Positions 24,582 to 35,234 of a DNA stretch of 64,000 bases are shown in pieces (positions within the stretch are counted from its first letter, which is position 1; each line of letters starts with the position of its first letter). The position numbers and the translations under genes were made by a program. Source of the stretch: Trachelipus rathkii (lineage: Eukaryota; Arthropoda; Malacostraca; Isopoda; Trachelipodidae); assembly GCA_015478945.1 (NCBI GenBank), contig JABUQX010022979.1, positions 1 through 64,000 of the forward strand, given 5' to 3'. The notes beneath the pieces are model-generated. The model was given only the letters and a program-made list of their open reading frames with translations. It searched no databases and was not told where the DNA came from.

Positions 24582-24720
24582 TCTTTCTGCCTTTAACTCA
24601 TGCTCGTTGATGATGTAGAAGACTAAGGTGATAGTGAAACTTCAAGACAACAACATTTTCTATGAAATGAAACAAGAATTGGGTTTCTAGGACCAGTAGT
24701 TTTATTTTTATCAAGAAAAA
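24582..24720 (+). repeat. alternating repeat, copy C
   Basis: Begins TCTTTCTGCCTTTAACTCAT, continues GCTCGTTGATGATGTAGAAG and GTGAAACTTCAAGACAACAA, and ends TAGGACCAGTAGTTTTATTT. Copies B and C form a long imperfect palindrome around the AT-rich centre at 24543-24581. Confidence 0.8.
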
Positions 24721-25400
24721 TCTGTGATTTTTTTGCAAAAATTCACATATTTTCAAAACTTTGACCTCAATGAGACATGGATTAACGTTGTAGGGGAGAA
24801 TGGATAATTGAAAAACCCTAACTGCGTAGTAACTAACACAGGAGAGAATTTATGCTGGTGCTTTTGGCGACCAAACTTTGTAAGTGGAAACTAACAAAGT
24901 TCCCAATATTTCCCTCTACCCTATCTTTAAGCTTAAAATAAAATGTAAACAATAGCAGTGGCTAATAACCGGATAGTTAACATCATTCTTTCGTCTGCCA
25001 AGAGGTAAGTCATTAGGACCCAACGTAATGACACATCCAATCAGATATCGAATGACACACAACCTAAAAGTAAAAATTAGTAACAACAAAAAATATGGCA
25101 TATAAATAATAAAGACAAAGAACACAGGCGAATAAGAGAAACTATTAAGATAATGTTTATTATCAGAATTAATGTATGATTATTTGTGACTACAATATTG
25201 TCACAGGACAGAAATTAACAAAAATAACAAAAATAAATATAAATACTCAGAAATTCCTCCCTTGTAACTTAGAGAGGTGGACAGGACCACCGTTGCAAAG
25301 TTATTCATTTGAGCAGAAACTTTGCCAGTCTTATTTTTTAGGCAATTGGGAATTATAAAACGGAAGATAAAACGAATTTTTTCCCCTATAGTTTGTGACC
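24721..25400. other. interval without recognisable gene
   Basis: AT-rich sequence with opposite-strand open frames of 60-69 codons that have no recognisable motif. A short inverted repeat around CTTTGTAAGTGG/AACTAACAAAG lies near 24875-24900. Confidence 0.45.
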
Positions 25401-25405
25401 ACACC

Positions 25406-25523
25406 TATATATATATACTATATATATATTATATATATTATATATATATATATATTATATATATATATATATAATATATATATTATATATATTAATATAT
25501 ATATATATTATATATAATATATA
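25406..25523. repeat. imperfect (AT)n array
   Basis: TATATA array immediately left of the TTAGG-type array, separated from it by about 35 bases. Confidence 0.95.
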
Positions 25524-25558
25524 CTGGTCTATCTTAAAGTGGTTGACTGCGTTAATAT

Positions 25559-25641
25559 TAGGTTAGGTTAATTTAGGTTAAGTTTGGTTAGGTTAGGTTT
25601 GGTTAGGTTAGGTTAGGTTAAAGTTAGGTTAGGTTAGGTTA
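25559..25641. repeat. interstitial TTAGG telomere-type array
   Basis: About 80 bp composed mostly of GGTTA units (TTAGG in register), with occasional variants such as AATTTAGG, AAGTTTGG and AAAGTTAGG. TTAGG is the canonical telomere unit of most arthropods and is also a common pentanucleotide microsatellite in decapods. The array is short, degenerate and flanked by AT arrays, so it is interstitial rather than a chromosome end. Confidence 0.9.
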
Positions 25642-25720
25642 CCAAAAATTTAATGTAATTTACCTAAAATTATTAAATAACGATACATTAATTCTGATTT
25701 TCGCTCCTGGAGTCAGCCAA

Positions 25721-25789
25721 CTATATAAATAGCTATATATATAATATAATATATATATCTATTATAATATTATTATATATATATATTAT

Positions 25790-25869
<80 letters not shown>
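25721..25869. repeat. imperfect (AT)n array
   Basis: TATATA array ending exactly where the AAGT-type tail of the minus-strand non-LTR remnant begins. Confidence 0.95.
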
Positions 25870-25870
<1 letters not shown>

Positions 25871-27060
25871 CTACTTTACTTACTTCAGCCCAGATCCCAG
25901 TAAAGCATTTATCTACCTGTCAGTTGGCGTCACCCCCCCACCTCTCCATCCGTCTCTATCCACGAAGTCACCATTTCTTCTCAATTTCACGATGTTTGGG
26001 AATTGTTGCCTCGCCAGCACCTTCCCAACTTCGTCTCTCCACCTTCTTCTCGGTCTCTCCCTCGGTCTCCTGCTCCCCGGCCTCCACTTCCAAGATATCC
26101 TCGCCACTCTCTTCTCCACCATCCTCTCCAGATGCCCCAGCCACTTCAATTGGGTCTTTTCTCTCTTATTTCTCATCCCACATACCCATGTTCTCTCTCT
26201 TATATCTCTTATATGTTCATTCCTCATTCTATTTCTTCTGCTCTTTCCCAGCATTACCCAAAAGGGTCTCATCTCCACTGCCTGTATTTCGCTTCTTGTA
26301 AATGTATTTGTTGTCCAATTCTCCTCACCATACATCACTATGATCGTCAAAATATTCTCGTAAATGGCGGTTTTCGCCTGCAGGGGAACATTACGATCCT
26401 TCCGCAAAGGATAGAACACATTCACGCTTCTTTCGTATTTTTTTTATCCTTTCAAGCGATATCTTCCCTTACTCCTCCCCTATTTCCGAATACACTTCCT
26501 AAATACTTGAAACTTTCTACCTCTTTTATGTTACTTCCATCTACCTGGATATTTTAACCTTCCCTATCTCTCTCTACTTACTCTCATAACCACCATCTCT
26601 CCTTATTCGATTTTCAGGCTACCCTCCTCGAAAGACATATTCCACTTTTTCCAAGTACTCCTCCTTCAAGCTCCAAAAAGCGATATAGTTGCTTATGTCA
26701 AAATACCCTTCATTGGTCTTATCCTTTCATGTCTGTCCTCTGACCTTGCATATACAACACTCGTCAAGTCTTTAATTGCGTTTTGTCATTCTCCCTCGAA
26801 CTTTATTTCCTCCTTCAAGACACTCACACACTTTCTTTGGTACAGAATCAAAGGCTTTTTATAAATTCCTCGAAGGCCGACGACTCACCAGCATTGCAAT
26901 TCCCCATCTTTCTACAATGATATCTAAAGCTAAAGACCGAATACCGTTGTTACTCATTTAATTCTTGTCTCCTAGCTGCTTCTCTCACAACCCCGCTTCT
27001 ATTTCCCTCTCCAGTCTTCTCTCTATCGATCTCTTCATATATCTTCATCACTATATGATT
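25870..27060 (-). mobile_element. RTE-like non-LTR retrotransposon remnant (family B), internally deleted
   Basis: Read 27060 to 25870. An early segment includes EREIEAGL with stops. The RT palm motif KAFDSVPKKV lies at 26828-26858. Next come SFEEGSLKI-like and VMRVSRE-like segments with frame changes, then EVESFKYLGSVFGNRGG around 26490-26520. The long open frame 26425-25913 (170 codons) carries TIIVMYGEENWTTNTFTRSE, IQAVEMRPF, RMRNEHIRDI, LKWLGHLERMVEKRVARISW and GSRRPRERPRRRWRDEVGKV. This is the standard C-terminal order of crustacean non-LTR RTs. The second catalytic motif (xADD) that should lie between KAFD and FKYLG is missing, along with some 60-100 residues, so the copy is internally deleted. 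It ends in an AAGT-rich tail (25872-25886). Confidence 0.85.
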
Positions 27061-27560
27061 TATCAGAATATGCCCCTGTTAATTTTAAGCCAAATAACGA
27101 GGACATAGCTGTAGCTGGCGCCCGGCTTGGGAGGCCGGGATATGAGTATAATCTGGTGTAGCTGGGTATCGATTGTGCATATTATTGACTTTCTCACCGG
27201 CCGGCTTGGCCTTGTAAGCTGCTTGTCGTGCTTGTGAGTCAGAGAGCTAACGGGGTTGGGGGCAGTTTTGGTGCAGACGTTGTTTGTGTTTCATTTGTCG
27301 CGTTGGTGTTGCCTATTAAAGTTAGTAGTGAGTAGTGAGGTCTCGAATTCGGTTGTGGGCATCGTTGTTTCGCCGTGCGTGGCGCTTACGTCCTGTTCGG
27401 TCTGATCGCGGCACAGTCACGGATTTAGTGGTGTGGGTATTTAGGTGGTAAGGCATAGTGGTGCTGACCGGATCACTTAGTGTACGAAGTGCGACTACTA
27501 CTGATTTTATGGATCCCGTAAGATAAAAAAGCCAGTTGTGGTATAAATTGTATCCATCTC
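27061..27560 (+). mobile_element. GC-richer segment, possible LTR and leader
   Basis: Much richer in G and C than its surroundings. Read on the plus strand, it begins near a TGTAGCTGG at 27108. It contains a tattaaag (27315-27322) that could serve as a poly(A) signal. A GTGGTGCTGACCGGAT near 27460-27475 loosely resembles a tRNA primer-binding site, and an ATG follows at about 27508. That order would fit an LTR plus leader of a Gypsy-type element, but no second LTR and no gag or pol motif were found. A promoter or CpG-rich host segment is an equal alternative. Confidence 0.25.
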
Positions 27561-30390
27561 GGATAGGCGGCTGGTGGAGATAGGAGCAGTGCCGCGGGAA
27601 GTGGGGGAGAACAATAATCGTCCGCCGCCTATATCACTTTATATGGGCATCACCCGGGCGGGAACGATTCGTATTTTTTACATTTCCTACTTCCACCAGC
27701 CTAGTTCAGTAGTTTCTTAAGTATATTATACCTCTTTGTTTGGGCTGTGAATCAAACGACGCTCACGCTCACCAAGCGGGTGGCTTCGGTTACTACAATC
27801 ATCCTCTAACCAGGCTGGTGTGTTCCGTGTTATGTCCATTGAGCCGCAAGAAAAGACTTTATGCCTCCTATCACTCCGTTCCTCAGGCCTCCTTCCTCCT
27901 GTCGACTTCCTGCAGCAACTCCTCCTGCCCACATGAGTCAAAAAGAACACAGCAGCCACACACATGGACACCTAACACAACCAGCAACTCTGACTCACTT
28001 TTCACCAACTTCAGTCAAACGACTACTTACTTTAGGTGACAGATGTGGGACATACCAGCCACTATGCATCCCCACTCATTGCTGCGTTTCGCCGTCGTCC
28101 CGTCGGTGCTTCGCGCTTTACCATCCTCTCTTCATGTTCATGACTCAAATATCTCAGTCCATGTCTCTTCATCCCTTATTTCCCTCCGCCTTCTCCCCAT
28201 CCCGGTATTTTGCTCCAAAAATTTTTTTTTTTTTTTTTTTGTTTGTTTGGGTTTTGAAATTAAACTTCATTGTCTCTCCTTATAGTTATTTGCTGCGCCA
28301 TTTACAAACATTAAGATTTTTCATCTGCAGTCGCCGTAATTGACCGCTTGATTATATGTTGTACCGGCTTCTTGTCGTAAACCTGTCCCCATCAGCACCC
28401 TCTCGGTCACATCTCTTCTCCGGATCTCTACTCTACTCCTCCGACGTCATGCTTACCTAATCATCGTGGGTTTCTTCTTCTGGATCATACAGCGATCATC
28501 TATCGCTTCTTTTCGGCTTGCATAGGACTCTCGAGGATCTCTTCAGAAAATTGCTCGGAAATTTCTTTCGATGCGAGGTCGTCTTTAGCCCTGTCATCGT
28601 CTCATTCTCTGCTCGTACGTCTCTCTCTCGTGGTTTCTTGTGCATAGTCTTATCTGAAGGAGGGAGAAATATGGTCGATTGCATCGAGTTATATAACAGA
28701 GGTTTATGCTCAGTTTCAAGTTCTCTTCTAGGAAGTGTCCTCTCTCTCCTCGTCGTACCTATGCTGCGAGGTACGTAGGATAGCCCTATTTGTTGATTTT
28801 TATAGGATAAAAAATAATACTGTTTATAAGAGACGTCTATTCATGTTTTTCTCTTGTGAATTTCATTCTAGCGAGTAACTACATCTCTTCCTTGTACATG
28901 CAGTTGCCGTCCTTCTCCTTAACCATGTTTTTTTCATCTTTTGGTTTTAATGTTTTTATCGCCCTCCCTTCAAGCGCGAAAACGCATTTTTACGCTGCAA
29001 TTATTTTTGCTGACCAGCCCTTCATGGTGTACTATCATTGTTCTTGTACTCCTGTCTATTGCAGTGACTCCGCGAGATTGGCACAAATATCTTTCCACTT
29101 TAAGAAATTCACCAGCCAACGAGCGAAATACAGGCAGTGGAAGGAGCACCTTGTACCTTCAAGAGCATCGCTCACTTCATTTAGTACTATGCTGGCTCCC
29201 TACTCCTACCTAGTCCAGCACGAAAGAGAACCGCCTAGCCGAATCTGTAGCATCCAAATCAATTTAATTCATCTTAAGTTTTCTATTTTTAATTTCTGAG
29301 TAGAGTCATGAAACAGTTGTGGTTTTTGTGGGTCTTTGTGAGCTTGCATTATATCTAATTATAGAGAAGATAACGATTTCATATCCCACATGTTGCTGAT
29401 TGCTAAAGTTTTCAACTTTAACACTCACTATCAGTGCCTCGGAGTGGATAGTGGAGTATCATACTAATATCTATATGTATAGTGACATATGAATGGTAGG
29501 TAAGAGTAGTATTGTAGTACTCAGACGTAGTATTATTTGACTAGTTTTATGATATCCGGGGGCAGGTAAGAACGAAGGGAAGAGAACCCTGAGAGTATAA
29601 GTGATATAGTTTAGTTAGATGATAGACTGAAGTATTTATGGGATAGGTATATGACTATTGTGCGAGTGAGCATAACAATCCCTAATACATCGTGAAATAT
29701 ATGAGATGAGAAATGGTGCCACATACAAGTCATCAGTGCGTGTAATTGTATGATTGAAGGAACTTCGAGAGCGTGCCGGAACGGTCTCTGTTGAGTATGC
29801 GATGAGCATAGAGGCTGCTTGGGCTCAACCAAGAGACTGTGACACAGTATTTAACGAATTACCACACCTCGCCCTCCATTGTACTCTCTAGAAGCCGATA
29901 GTCTTCTCACTCATGGAACATTATGAAGTCATTTTTCCAGCGAAATTCCTTTTCTTTCACAAAACATAACCAACATACCTTAATCTGAAAATTTCTTTAT
30001 AGAATCAAATCTAACGATAGACAGTATAAACCCATCACTTAATATATAGATAAAGAGGTACTCGTTTCAACCTAACTTGTTCATAGTTATCAATTGATGT
30101 GATTTTTATGTAATTATAATAGTAGTTATTTTATATATGACTTCATAACAGTCTTAATTTACTTACTAACTTTTACGTACCATATTATTATCCATGTTTG
30201 CCCTGAATTAGGTAGGGAATTGCTTTTATTTCACCGGTCGCTTCATCATATTTATCAACAACAATTTCTTAACTCTGATTTTAAATATTAAATAAGTAAA
30301 TAGGGTATTATTAAATAAAAGCAAAAATTTAAAATTCTTATTACTTTTTTCCACCAAAATGTTCAGTGCATTGGTTTTGTTATTATTATA
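27561..30390. other. mixed-composition interval, no gene recognised
   Basis: Higher GC than average up to about 29.3 kb, with open frames of 80-160 codons on the plus strand (27861-28343 and 28856-29299). They are Ser/Pro/Leu/His-rich, contain a homopolymer-encoded Phe run, and have no recognisable domain. I regard them as chance frames. A pure T run of about 20 bases lies at 28220-28240. From 29.3 to 30.4 kb the sequence returns to the AT-rich background. Confidence 0.45.
28219..28241 (-). repeat. poly-T run (poly-A on minus strand)
   Basis: A T homopolymer of about 20 bases followed by gtttgtttggg. Read on the minus strand it could be the poly(A) tail of a retroposed sequence lying to the right (28.24-29.3 kb), but no source gene was recognised there. 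Confidence 0.5.
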
Positions 30391-30393
30391 TTT

Positions 30394-30716
30394 TAATATA
30401 TTATATATATATATATTATATATATAATATTTTTTATATATATATATATAATATATTAATACTATATATATTATATCTATATATATAGTATATATATCTT
30501 ATACAATATTATATATTATTATCTTATATCTTTTATATATATCATAATAATAGATATACTATATAATATATAACTTATATATATATAATATATATATAAT
30601 AATTATATATCTTATATATAATATTATATAATAATATAATCTTTATATATATCTATATATATAATATATATTATTATATAATTATATTATATATATATAT
30701 ATATATTATTATATTC

Positions 30717-30756
<40 letters not shown>

Positions 30757-30822
30757 TATAATATATAATATTATATATATATATATTATATATATATTAT
30801 ATACTATATATATATATATAGA
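30394..30822. repeat. long imperfect (AT)n array
   Basis: About 430 bp of A/T with frequent TCT and single G interruptions. Confidence 0.95.
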
Positions 30823-31054
30823 ATGGAATAAGATAGCATATATTAAGCAGTGATGTTTAATGGATTCAATTAAATTTTATTAGTAGAATTTAGCTAAATA
30901 TTACTTAGAGATTTGAAGTCCTCTTTGTTCTTTCTTCTTAGAAAACGTTTCCTCTCGAGGTCGTATTTCAGATAAGTCTTTAAAGTGAATCAATATAAGG
31001 GACGAGACTTATCATGATACAATTTTCTCTTGGGTAATTTGACTATCTACCTTG

Positions 31055-31419
31055 ATATATATATATATATGTACTATATATATTATATATTATATATATA
31101 TATATATATTATATATTATATATATATATATATATCTATATAATATTTATTATATTATATATATATAATAAATATATAATATTTATATATTACAGAGTGT
31201 GTGTGCACGAGGTCTCGTATACTTCGTTACTAAACGAAACTAAGTTTTCTTGAGTAACGGGAGTAACGAACTCATTACTTTCTCTTTCATGTAACGCACC
31301 GCTATGTTTCTCGCTTATTTTTTTCTCCGTTCTTTTCAGTCCCGTTACGACTTTGTTCGCTTTTCTTTGAATGTTGATAGCCAATTGACCACCCGGTCAA
31401 GATAATAATACTTTTATAC

Positions 31420-31450
<31 letters not shown>

Positions 31451-31545
31451 TAATATAGTTATATTTATATATTACATATATATCACAGATATACTATATA
31501 TATTATATATCTACTATATATATTTTCTAATATATATTATCACAG
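31055..31545. repeat. pair of (AT)n arrays around a 220-bp island
   Basis: Arrays at 31055-31191 and 31413-31545. The island between (31192-31412) holds a minus-strand open frame of 64 codons, rich in Lys, Glu and Ser, starting MAINIQRKANKVVTGLK. It shows no recognisable domain. Confidence 0.8.
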
Positions 31546-34500
31546 GTATCTAATATCTGTAGCTACTTATAGTGAATATAAACTGTTTATTTTTATTTAA
31601 TTACAGGGAAACTTCGCCAATAATTAATAGATGGATATACCAAATAATAATCCTTCACGCAATTTGTTTTATTTCATTTAAATTAGGCAATGATTGATTG
31701 TCACATCGTGAATTATTGCTGTATTTTATCTGAAAAAATTACTATAGATTTTTATAATAAGTATGGCTATCTATGTATAATTATAAGATGATGATGAATA
31801 TATATATATTTAAAATACTTAAAAATTATATAAATAATTATTATTATAGCTACTTACTATTCTCGTAAGTATACGGGCTGGATACCTATATTATTCATAC
31901 TAGGTACGTAGTACTAGTACTAACGGTACGTAATTATATATTAGTATAGTAGTGACTAGCTAATTTATATGGCAATTAGTATATTATGATACTCACGGTA
32001 GTAGGCGTGCCGGATCGATAAAGAGGAATCTGCATAGAATACCATGAATAGGGATGGTGCTTTCGTAATGATGAATATGAATGTGACTAGAGTGTGGATG
32101 GGAAACTTTGGAAATCTGCATAATATTGGCAAGTAAATGAAGAGGTGATCGTGAATGTTGTGTGGGTTTGAATGGTTCAAGAAGGAGTAGGCATGTTTGG
32201 AGATGAGGTCATTAGTAAGGAGGTAGTAATGGGTTAAGCGAGAAAGTTGAAGAATGGTAAATCTGCAGACATATAGTACATATTAGGCTGTGAATATTGT
32301 TCAGTATAGGAGCCAGATGGGTGATTCGATTGTGACTTTGGAGTTGTGTAACTAATGCAGTCTTTTTGGAGCGGTATACTTTTAGAAAGAATTGGAGGGA
32401 TGAGCAGTAATGGTATCCTTAGATAAGGGTAAGGAGATAAGGATAACTGTAAGAATTATAATGGGATTAGTTTATTGAGTATTTTTATGAAGATATATTA
32501 TTCTGGTATTGTTCGAAGAGTTGCGGTCGTAGTGACTTCTTGAAGATATTGTGAAGAAATCTTAATGTGCGTTAGAGTGTTATATGTATTATTGTCTTTC
32601 AATTTTTCAGTTTTATTCATTTCCGACTCTATAGAAGGTGTTATTGGTATATGGTGTTGGCTGTATGCCGTTTCTGAATGGAATCGACAGTTATTGTATG
32701 ACGAATCGTCTGATATTGCTTGCTAGATGTTAGAGGGGGTAGAACTGGATTCGTTTGTAACGAAGTGAATTTCTTTTTTAAATTAATAATATGTCGAGAA
32801 GTGAGCAGGGATGGTGTGTGGTGTATGTCTTACCTTGGTTTATTCATTTGTATATGGATGGGTTTATGAAGAATTAGAGGTAGGGTGGTGCAGAGATAGA
32901 TTGTCTAGGAACTGATCGAGATTGGGAAGACGAATTGGAGAGTGCCCTACCCGTAACAACCGAGCTTGCATCTTACTGCGATAAAATTTTTTTGAAGGCA
33001 AATAAAACAAAAAAGAAAAAAGAATATTTTTTGGGAGGTATTTTTTTATTGTATTCGGCGGTGATTTGATGAGGTTGCAGAAGAGATTTTGGTTGAGGCT
33101 ATTTAGGCAGAGAGTGTGTCAGAAGGAAAGATAGATTTGTGATTGCTAGTTATCACGTAGATAAGCGTTATAAGTACTATTAGCTTAGATGATGTAAATG
33201 GACATCACAAGTGAAATGAATACCAGAATGCTGCAAAAACTTACAATCAGGAATTTATTATTTTTTTAGGAGAAAATAAGATACAATTCAACACTTAAAG
33301 ATTATATTGTAAGCTTTAAAATTGTATGGAGAATCTGGAGAAAACTGTAAAAAATCGCTACCAGATCCTGCAAGCACACTCAGATAAAAAGTAGAAGCCT
33401 TTCGAAGTCCAATTTGATAACTATTTGCGTTGCTCATCAGGAAAGCATTGGAAGTTTCTCCGGTCGTGATAGCTACTAGTGTGAAGAAGATCTGAGTGCG
33501 CTCGCTGATCATTAGTGTCCTGAGTGTGTTACTAATATATTGATAGACGTGACTAATAAGTGATTCTGGGTTGAAATAACTCGGACGACATGATGCCAGA
33601 ATAGTAGTAGGGAGACGTTTGACTGCATGGTGAGGATTTGGTGGATGTGAAATAATAAGATCTAGTAGTCGTAGAAGGAGACTAAAGTACTTGAAGATCG
33701 CGCTAGCGATATTATGCTGATGAGGAGTTGGTCGAGTTGATTTGTGAATAATATATGATCACCGACAGAATACATGTAGGGTGAGAATTATAATATAGAC
33801 ACTTAACATCCTACTATATTACTAACGGTATCCTTGTGCAATTAATGTCAATCGTCAAAAGGTAATAAGTAAGGAGTATACTAGTGTAACGGCATCTACT
33901 CACGTGATCTATCATTACTCTTGCAAGTATATACAGAGATATAACGAACATATCGGAAGTCATACTTTTACTCAGTCAACTGGTGTATTACGATAAGGAT
34001 ACTACTTTTTTTATGTCATTTTTTGATGTTAACGTATGTCTCACCTCTATTATAGTATATACTATTAGTATATACAATATTATTTGTGTAGTTGAGGGTA
34101 AAGATTTATAATATATTATATATTTATTTTATTTGTTTATATTATATAACATTTATCTAAGGATTCTGAGGACATTAGTAAGATGTTAATAATACTATAC
34201 GTAAATAATATTTTCATACTAAAGTACTAGTACACATCTAGATGAGTAAAGGGAGCCGACGCTAACAAGATAATTAGAATATGGGAGGATAAATTTTTAT
34301 CTCACAGAACGAGAGAATGAATGCCAGTATAATAAGTGGAAGTAGGAAGTACTACTTACGAAGGCATAGTGTACCGAGATTCTATTTGTATATAATATAT
34401 GTTACTTATTATTATTCTAGTAACTTAATAGTAGATAGTTATTTTATAAACTCATAAGTAATATAATAATAGTTTAAAAATACTATTTAATATTATATTT

Positions 34501-35180
34501 ATAGAATTGTCAATTAATATTATATTAACTATAATAGTTGCCGTATATATTATATATATATATAGTCTGACTATATATAGATATTTATATAATATAGTGA
34601 TATATATAATATATTGTAACATTTTATTATTATATTAATCATTAAAATATAATATAGTCATCATACATTAGTTAGTGAGCGGTATATATATAATGATATA
34701 TAATATTGTATTACTATATTTTTATACTATTATACATATTAAATATTATTAATATAATCGAATGAAATAAAATACCTATATCAAAAAAATTACTAATATA
34801 ACTAATTCTGATAACTTTTAATAATAAATTTTATTTAAATATATGAAGCTTTAAATAATTATATCGAGAGGCGTACTTTCTACACTGTGGGCCTAGCACT
34901 CAGAGCTTAGCCCGGAAGTTATCTATTGCCATAAGAGAAACGATCTGATCATCTACAAATATCATTAAAAGTTACAGATAAAATATCATCTCATATATGT
35001 TTTGCGAAATAATAGCTCATACGTGCGAAAAGAGATGGGAAAGCTGGAAGGTGTAATTAGAGAGATTTAATTGCTTGTTTATGGCTTGCTCCTTTTAAGA
35101 TAAATTATACATATATATATAAGAGATTTATTATATATCCATTTAATTGATGTAAATTTTTTTAAATTAATACTAATTTT
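31546..35180. other. AT-rich interval, purine-skewed in part, no gene recognised
   Basis: From about 32.0 to 33.7 kb the plus strand is rich in G and A and poor in C, a milder version of the skew at 44.7-48.9 kb. From 33.7 kb on it is general AT-rich sequence. Open frames do not exceed 74 codons and lack motifs. Confidence 0.45.
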
Positions 35181-35183
35181 CAG

Positions 35184-35234
35184 TCAATTAATACAAGCTT
35201 GAGTCCGGGTTTCGAAATTTTAGCATCCAACCAG
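35184..35234 (+). CDS. small exon candidate
   Basis: Fifty-one bases bounded by a T-rich acceptor (actaattttcag) and a strong donor (gtaagagc). It is open only in phase 0, where it encodes SINTSLSPGFEILASNQ. The start resembles the kinesin switch-II helix INxSLSxLGxVIxALSN, but with a gap and mismatches. No flanking exon was found, and the kinesin fragment at 60 kb is on the other strand, so a link is doubtful. It may be a genuine micro-exon or chance. Confidence 0.25.

Noticed and set aside
25924..26557. Three long plus-strand frames (123-184 codons)
   Set aside because: They are antisense shadows of the minus-strand non-LTR C-terminal coding region, whose motifs are clear.
27861..28343. 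160-codon plus-strand frame
   Set aside because: Includes a homopolymer-encoded Phe run, no recognisable domain and low-complexity Ser/Pro/His content; not enough to call a gene.
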